From: a virus
Length of the DNA: 27,239 nt
Virus record (IMG/VR): IMGVR_UViG_3300032287_001043
Location: 1-27,239 of that record
Direction: 5' to 3' (one strand)
Positions 24,201 through 27,239 of the stretch are shown here, one piece after another. The notes beneath the pieces are model-generated. The model made no database searches. It worked only from the letters and a program-made list of their open reading frames with translations, and was not told the origin of the DNA. The translations under genes and the position numbers were made by a program. The first letter of the stretch is position 1. The number at the start of each line of letters is the position of its first letter.

Positions 24201-25108
24201 AAGCGCTTGGCCTTCTGAACAAGACCTATTTCCAAGGAATCAACGAGTTGTATCAAGCGGCGTTTGATCCAAGCAAAGTCATGACTGGTCCTTCCAGTCG
24301 GAACTCAATGACCAGACTGTTGGAGCGGTTGGTCGCATCCATGCAGCCATGGAGCTCTGCAATGCGAAGTGCCAGAAGGCAGGTTGATCCCATTGCCCGC
24401 AGTGTCGATCCAGCCGAGACAGGCAATTTCGTCATGGACTTCTTCAAGGAGACCATGGACGAGATCAGAAATCAAACCCCTGGCCCGTCCTTTGCTCTCG
24501 CTGGTCGCCGGGACTGGTCGTTACCGGGTGCTCCGTACGTGACGGTGCCTCAGATCCTTGGCAGTGAGGTCGTCAGGGACAACCCGTTCCTGGTTGGGTC
24601 AATGCAGTTCACCCCGTTCTCAATCATGCGGGTGTCGGATGGCCCCACTGATCCAGTGCAACGGGAGATGTCCACGCTTTACGGCAAGGGCACGGCCTTC
24701 AGTGGGCCCAGGGCCGCCGACTTTGGCCCCGAACTGCGCCTGACACCCACTGAGCTGTCCGAGTACCAGCTGGCCTTTGGGACGGTTAGGGACGCCGAGG
24801 GCTTCACCTGGTACGAGCGCATGTCCGAGATGATCAACTCACCCAGCTACATGGCACTGCCCGTTGAGGCCCCCTCGAGCACCACGGTCAGCGAACGGGC
24901 GGCTCGTATCCAGATTCAAATCGACAAGTTCAAGAAGCTCGCCAAGGAGGAGTACAAGCTGACAACCGAGAAGGGCCGACAGATCACCGCTGAACAGCTG
25001 CGAGCAGAGCAGCGGAAGCAGGAAGTCCTGTTTGGGCGGCAGTATGGTACCTCTAACGCTCCGCAACCCGGCGGCGCTGAGCGCTTTGTTCGGGAGATGA
25101 ACCCCTGA
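18233..25108 (+). CDS. gp16: Giant ejection protein at gp16 position with ParB-like and zinc-metallopeptidase-like regions
   Basis: The protein has 2291 residues (T7 gp16 is 1318). Residues 1-340 contain small-residue hydrophobic stretches (AAAVVATRVGGAALGAVPGG near 187-210). Residues about 370-410 are a Pro/Ala linker. Residues about 575-690 look ParB-like: PISVWTDPVDGKLYVVNGHN (NGHN at 624-627), LAKRAG, then ARAIGAIENMAAGQG. Residues about 900-1000 lead to HEAFH (H985, E986, H989), a zincin motif, followed by a helical segment with FRGRGWTSIRDIFSQAAAGEL, a pattern I associate with phage polyvalent proteins. The C-terminal half is helical, with PFTRVPANIFKESLRSTPG and one likely membrane helix (LLGGAVISTAVIATTLG, about 1887-1903). 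By position it is the inner-membrane/DNA-translocating ejectosome component. The T7 N-terminal transglycosylase is missing. Several internal patches are low in GC. It ends in a TGATG overlap with the fibre. Confidence 0.85.
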   Translation: MPGFSFQKGPDGKYVTTFDGPAYQGNEPLKSPGASTAPAPAPVRQAGAPSAMTMPDPGRVLNTIGSMFGGPAGQTMPMILGGIEGAQTLMKTGDVGQAWKKGTARTASLLEDSLPSPLGMGAMTPARIGYNATRNFYQSVFGNLPASGSRKPGQADSPILGFIPPLPKAKSTGPIEDMATDLLQMGQGIAAAVVATRVGGAALGAVPGGATILGGLAAAGRVPAALRTMAAATEGVGGVSGALNAAANVARVTQIATQGGAIGGLANYAAFTPEEQTQADQWLGWAKGSNWLPLQEYIFSKPGDTEADARWKNAVFNLPIDASMNLGLHALGIAAKVAISRLRGSALEKAFQGFEAQRTKNPNVPAGQQTVDVTAQPVAEPVAPPAPAPAAPAPTAPAPSFVPVPPTPQQQARIDIAQQGYNTAKAKLDAIGPEPPKPSTEKVRFGPNGIAGADPAAVAKWKAETRAYQSWSRKYLKLKKEEVSASNLLFDAKKETQIVTPSKDFWPWNDAAPTPAAPTAADVNRAVDNAATKLAHLSGTVPTEMGPVTSETRGSWRPSFNQLQERSVSDLSTDPQRLQYKEAGQLAEGGVTGTLKDVNVYNPLLAKPISVWTDPVDGKLYVVNGHNQLDLAKRAGSERVLTWEIQASTAEEARAIGAIENMAAGQGTALDAAKVIRDMGITGEELKTRGVDLNAPITKDAMALAQLPQQTFNKVVAGKLDLDKAIALGSKEPTPAAPVVQAAPTGNVTVIPLEETSPTTVVPPVAAPEIQIPLDASRPLPPGSPRVDTVSQSISRWLGIGQEEARNLLLTKGEVLDVTRVPGIDLEKALDDAAMGRTSPETQAITRAYQQFYGPSSRQQQEEMLSLVNRVDGAMPDELPESMRVDPEIAAAVKEAMMDTVRRIAGDDIAFIFEEGMAKKPGTRAHGTQGQVRRTLGNYRVNSVGIIEDGDPIQEIVQFNEMGWLRYEGQSMIDWTQQNLATAAHEAFHIVQNRYLSSKQLDVLDNVFARIRLYRMTEKNIRKAAERKAIGAQPQMPIELQPQAFEGFDQARREGVSPAHVILGMNKEDVEMFKEVAADRNSPAARRLAAKFGELIFSAVKILDNLADFAEKLWNTFRGRGWTSIRDIFSQAAAGELKVSGAARGNVYDLYQVAGDFKNATDEGNKEWGRRVRALLKQGSPYETLRFVGESEGLFSELASEAGPPRTPPTPPMPDGPGNENWATRFAKVLAENEAALKSGDITMEELYVLNRMQKTESPSGSQVYTAKSQELIPGYAAMSQVLPDRPTATGYPIFNGPEIVAKNQAWFDIHGWDGKAIMAGISSLQQGFRGHEMGALNRAMSYADMLQKEAQIQAAQWLNSVGSGTVNKSERLTALIIAADNARRIHLAIANVTRPWGQAGAEMQLPRDYQVSANVIETPAGVEPPPSMIQQQINQELAQGDANPNAVFEEITDVLDPELTHAAKGGEITPQAEAAADALAEFINSGGVDPTIRTGVWQDLANVSSAKPGIKAGVVGATGDNPLTMLRVNNLISSGETFNTNFINGLFNTARFTAAQGIGALAEGDLDRMLYSATMFSTAFANIPNALRLAGHAIKAGKPLFNLSSGVVDRYQKAALQDALSGGPASADPNAKTGWTLTTMNLGEQFAKTPTGQALNWLWGTVGTGASRIAVGLDTFNATLAGHAFEHFNHLPRGMELAVENGLRKYTPEAFAYATNYAKARVKASLQDAIINGKTIADAVMTSKDAQKFMDAVNFTEDLRVKMEPRTLAEGMRLGESRGLKGDELTKYAQEYVNTANWEHKVATMGHDVLGPVANVPGEILTALSNAGPLVGPVFRFIQPFTRVPANIFKESLRSTPGLNLFVDSFYRDITSENPAMRQRANGEWLLGGAVISTAVIATTLGLIRFNGNGPTDPIAKEKWLTDRKMPNSIQFWDESIKGWGPAISMRAFEPYSTLLSAIGDYNDVAAGLTTEQRTRLGSALVFDVLRMQALGLLNKTYFQGINELYQAAFDPSKVMTGPSSRNSMTRLLERLVASMQPWSSAMRSARRQVDPIARSVDPAETGNFVMDFFKETMDEIRNQTPGPSFALAGRRDWSLPGAPYVTVPQILGSEVVRDNPFLVGSMQFTPFSIMRVSDGPTDPVQREMSTLYGKGTAFSGPRAADFGPELRLTPTELSEYQLAFGTVRDAEGFTWYERMSEMINSPSYMALPVEAPSSTTVSERAARIQIQIDKFKKLAKEEYKLTTEKGRQITAEQLRAEQRKQEVLFGRQYGTSNAPQPGGAERFVREMNP

Positions 25109-26139
25109 TGGCCTACAGCTACGTCGTTTACACCGGGAACGGCTCAACCACGCAGTTCAGCGTGTCGATGCCGTACATCCGCAAAGAGCACGTCCACGTC
25201 TATGTGAACTACGTCGAGCAATCGTTCACCTGGGCGACGTCAACCAGTGCTCAGCTGGCATCAGCACCTGTCGCTGGTGCCCGGGTGGAGGTGCGCCGGA
25301 TCACTCCGGCAGTCCTTCCCTTGGTGGACTTCACGGATGGATCCACCATCGTTGCTGCCGATCTGGACACCAGCAATCTCCAGCACCTGTACATCGAGCA
25401 GGAGCTGGACGACGGCAATAAGCAGGCCATCTACGTCGATCCGACCACGGGTCAGCTGACTGCTGGCAGCCAAAAGATCACCAACGTCGTCAATCCGACG
25501 AGTGCTCAGGACGTTGCCACCAAGAACTACGTCGACAACGTCGTCACCACCGGCGTTCCTGATGGGGACAAAGGGGACATCGTTGTCTTGGTCGCTGGAA
25601 CCCAGTGGACGATCGACACGAATGCAGTAACAAACACGAAGATCGCCAACTCTGCTGTGACAGCAGGGAAGATTGACACCAGTGCATTCACGGACAGCAC
25701 GTCTTCGACCAGTACCAGCACGATTGCAACACCGAACAGCGTCAAGAGCGCCTATGACCTGGCCAATGCAGCGCTGCCAAAGAGCGGTGGCACTGTCGCT
25801 GGCAACCTGACCGTCACCGGCAACGTGATCTTGTCGGGCACGGGGTACATCGACCTGCCGGTTGGCACCACGGCCCAACGGCCGGGATCGCCCAGCATCG
25901 GCATGGTGCGATTCAACACCGACATTGCCCAGTTTGAGGGCTATGGGTCTGCGTGGGGTGTGCTGGGCGGTGGGGCAGTGGGCGGCAGTGCTGACCGGGT
26001 GTTCCTTGAGAACGACCAGACCATCACCACCAACTACACGATCACCAGCAACAGGAATGCAGTGACAGCAGGGCCGGTTACGATCAATGCAGGTGTGGTC
26101 GTCACCATTCCATCCGGCTCAACCTGGAGCATCGTCTGA
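25108..26139 (+). CDS. gp17: Tail fibre with T7 gp17-type N-terminus
   Basis: This 343-residue protein (T7 gp17 is 553) carries a typical T7 fibre attachment domain (residues 1-150): YVVYTGNGSTTQFSV, a YVNYVEQSFTW hairpin, VRRITPAVLPLVDFTDGSTI, LDTSNLQHLYIEQELDD, and QDVATKNYVD. A short repeat shaft follows (SGGTVAGNLTVTGNVILSGT), then a C-terminal block (TITSNRNAVTAGPVTINAGV, ending PSGSTWSIV) common in marine phage tail proteins. It lacks the large T7 tip, so receptor binding may fall to the separate genes downstream. The TGATG overlap with the gp16-position gene couples their expression. Confidence 0.92.
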   Translation: MAYSYVVYTGNGSTTQFSVSMPYIRKEHVHVYVNYVEQSFTWATSTSAQLASAPVAGARVEVRRITPAVLPLVDFTDGSTIVAADLDTSNLQHLYIEQELDDGNKQAIYVDPTTGQLTAGSQKITNVVNPTSAQDVATKNYVDNVVTTGVPDGDKGDIVVLVAGTQWTIDTNAVTNTKIANSAVTAGKIDTSAFTDSTSSTSTSTIATPNSVKSAYDLANAALPKSGGTVAGNLTVTGNVILSGTGYIDLPVGTTAQRPGSPSIGMVRFNTDIAQFEGYGSAWGVLGGGAVGGSADRVFLENDQTITTNYTITSNRNAVTAGPVTINAGVVVTIPSGSTWSIV

Positions 26140-26141
26140 TC

Positions 26142-26567
26142 ATGCCAATCACCATCAATGGATCAGGGACACTCACCGGCATCAGCACAGGCGGCCTGCC
26201 TGATGGATGCATTTCTACCGATGACCTGGCGAACAATGCCGTCACCACCGCCAAGCTGGGCAGCGGTGAGGCTAGCGGCCTGTGCAAAGCCTGGGTGAAC
26301 TTCAACGGCACCGGCACCGTTGCAATTCGCGCCAGCTACAACGTCAGCTCGATCACTGACAGTGGAGTTGGTCAATACACAGTAAACCTTACGACGGCAA
26401 TGCCAGATACTAACTACGTGCCCTTGGTTGGATCAACTTTAAGCTCTACTTTTGTAAACATGGGTACTATTGCCGGAATTACTTCTTCCAGCCAAGTAAG
26501 CGTTCAACACGCTGAAAATAACGCATACGTTGACGTCGCTTATCTTTGGGTCGCCTTCTTCCGCTGA
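26142..26567 (+). CDS. Tail fibre tip / adhesin-like structural protein, 141 aa
   Basis: It begins 2 nt after the fibre stop. The N-terminus (TLTGISTGGLPDGCISTDDLANNAVTTAKL) is the short repeat linker found in many phage fibres. The C-terminal 95 residues (KAWVNFNGTGTVAIRASYNV, then a beta-rich end with VAYLWVAFFR) match a receptor-tip domain I know from unrelated tailed phages. It probably forms a trimeric tip or second short fibre. From about 26360 to the end, GC drops to about 40-43% in the lines I counted, against clearly GC-rich sequence before it. This suggests the tip was acquired by recombination. Confidence 0.75.
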   Translation: MPITINGSGTLTGISTGGLPDGCISTDDLANNAVTTAKLGSGEASGLCKAWVNFNGTGTVAIRASYNVSSITDSGVGQYTVNLTTAMPDTNYVPLVGSTLSSTFVNMGTIAGITSSSQVSVQHAENNAYVDVAYLWVAFFR

Positions 26568-26570
26568 CCC

Positions 26571-26891
26571 ATGAACACCATGAACCAACGCATCATCTAC
26601 CCAACCCCTGACGGCGGCGTCGCCATCGTCATCCCTACCGGTGAGCTGCCCATCGAGGAGGTCGCCAAGAAGGATGTGCCCGAAGGTGTGCCCTACACCA
26701 TCGTGGACGCCAGCGAGATCCCCGAGGATCGCACCTTCCGCGCTGCCTGGTCCGCTGACTTCCCCGGCGTCGCTGAGTACCTCGCCTCACTGGCTGAGCC
26801 CACGCCTGAGCCTACGCCTGAGCCCGAAGCTGGGCCTACGCTTGAAAGCGAAAGCCAAGCCGAATCCGCTGTGTGTGAGGTGAGCCAATGA
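26571..26891 (+). CDS. Fibre-associated conserved phage protein, 106 aa
   Basis: It starts 3 nt after the previous stop (TGA CCC ATG); a second in-frame ATG at 26580 is equally possible. The N-terminal 65 residues (RIIYPTPDGGVAIVIPTGEL, then EEVAKKDVPEGVPYTIVD and DRTFRAAW) belong to a small family I have seen beside fibre genes in many tailed phages, probably fibre assembly or chaperone proteins; the role is not established. The C-terminus is an acidic Pro/Glu tail with a short repeat. Its stop overlaps the next ATG by 4 nt. Confidence 0.65.
   Translation: MNTMNQRIIYPTPDGGVAIVIPTGELPIEEVAKKDVPEGVPYTIVDASEIPEDRTFRAAWSADFPGVAEYLASLAEPTPEPTPEPEAGPTLESESQAESAVCEVSQ
26796..26831 (+). repeat. Short tandem repeat encoding EPTP units
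   Basis: Two 12-nt units (GAGCCCACGCCT, GAGCCTACGCCT) and a diverged third (GAGCCCGAAGCT) encode EPTP-EPTP-EPEA in the acidic tail of the gene. The repeats differ at synonymous sites, so they are not a fresh slip. Confidence 0.7.
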
Positions 26892-27133
26892 CCATCTCGA
26901 TCAACCTCGACAAGGCCAAGGACATCGCGCACAACCTGCGCCGTCAGCAGCGTGCAGCAGAGTTCGCACCACTCGACAAGGCCATCGCAGCACGGATCCC
27001 TGGCATGGAGCCGGATGTGATTGAGGAGAAGCGCGAGGCAGTGCGCGAGAAGTACGCAGAGATCCAAGAGGCCATCGAGGCCGCCAAGACTCCTGAGGAA
27101 ATCAAAGCCGCTATCGAGGAGGTGATCTCATGA
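26888..27133 (+). CDS. Small helical fibre-associated/chaperone-like protein, 81 aa
   Basis: It starts at ATG 26888 in an ATGA overlap, with a GAGGTGAG Shine-Dalgarno sequence just upstream (26876-26883). The product (MTISINLDKAKDIAHNLRR...EEIKAAIEEVIS) is entirely helical and charged. It resembles the small 'ITIDL.KAK.I' proteins that follow fibre genes in many phages and are thought to help fibre or tail assembly. Function inferred from context only. It overlaps the next ATG by 4 nt. Confidence 0.65.
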   Translation: MTISINLDKAKDIAHNLRRQQRAAEFAPLDKAIAARIPGMEPDVIEEKREAVREKYAEIQEAIEAAKTPEEIKAAIEEVIS

Positions 27134-27239
27134 GCTTGCGTCTTAACGGCTCCACCAGCGGCTACACCGAGCTCGATGCTGGTGCGGTCGCAGGCAACAA
27201 CACCATCAAGATGCCAACCGCTAACGGCAGCGCCTACCA
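27130..27239 (+). CDS. Start of a further tail fibre gene (3' truncated)
   Basis: An ATGA overlap at 27130-27133 starts an open frame running to the window edge: MSLRLNGSTSGYTELDAGAV and further to NGSAY, 36 residues. This N-terminus (LRLNGSTSGY.ELDA...AGNNT) is typical of secondary fibre or tail proteins of cyanophages and other marine phages. The end lies outside the window. Confidence 0.75.
   Translation, partial: MSLRLNGSTSGYTELDAGAVAGNNTIKMPTANGSAY

Noticed and set aside
1-27239. tRNA genes, CRISPR arrays, insertion sequences, integrase or attachment sites
   Set aside because: The only non-coding stretches are 188, about 50 and 47 nt, and none holds such an element. No transposase or integrase motif seen in any real gene.

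Overview
The window is part of a T7-like podovirus genome (Autographiviridae type). Every gene is on the + strand, densely packed, mostly with 1-26 nt start/stop overlaps, and in T7 order. The genes recognised by T7 equivalence are single-subunit RNA polymerase, gp2.5 ssDNA-binding protein, gp3 endonuclease I, gp4 primase/helicase, gp6 exonuclease, gp7.3-like protein, gp8 portal, gp9 scaffold, gp10 capsid, gp11 and gp12 tail tube, gp13-gp16 ejection proteins and gp17 fibre. Most of the sequence is GC-rich (about 57% in a line I counted). The fibre C-terminus style and the lack of a DNA polymerase gene suggest a cyanophage, probably of Synechococcus. No host marker (psbA, hli, talC, tRNA, att site) is present, so the host is inferred.

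Layout. 1-888: the end of one gene and three small unknown genes, chained by overlaps. 890-6613: RNA polymerase followed by replication and nucleotide-metabolism genes. The T7 gene 5 (DNA polymerase) position, between gp4 and gp6, is closed: the two genes overlap by 4 nt. 6610-9799: small proteins, portal and scaffold. 9800-9987: the only sizeable intergenic region (188 nt), holding a rho-independent-type terminator, a candidate phage promoter and the capsid ribosome binding site. 9988-14755: capsid, a perfect hairpin where T7 has its T-phi terminator, the two tail-tube proteins and gp13. 14748-25108: internal/ejection proteins, ending in a 2291-residue gp16-position protein. 25108-27239: tail fibre and fibre-associated genes, the last cut by the window end.

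How it fits together. The phage polymerase would transcribe the right-hand genes. gp2.5, gp4 and gp6 process DNA with a polymerase that must come from the host or from outside this window. gp8-gp12 build the capsid and tail. gp14 and the proteins at the gp15 and gp16 positions form the ejectosome. The most interesting part is this ejectosome. The murein-hydrolase-like domain sits at the C-terminus of the gp15-position protein, not at the N-terminus of gp16 as in T7. The oversized gp16-position protein carries a ParB-like segment and an HEAFH zinc-protease motif, resembling the 'polyvalent proteins' that some phages and plasmids inject with their DNA.

Lysis genes, terminase genes and any integrase are not in the window; in T7 the terminase and holin genes lie downstream of gp17. 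No stretch over 300 bases lacks a gene.
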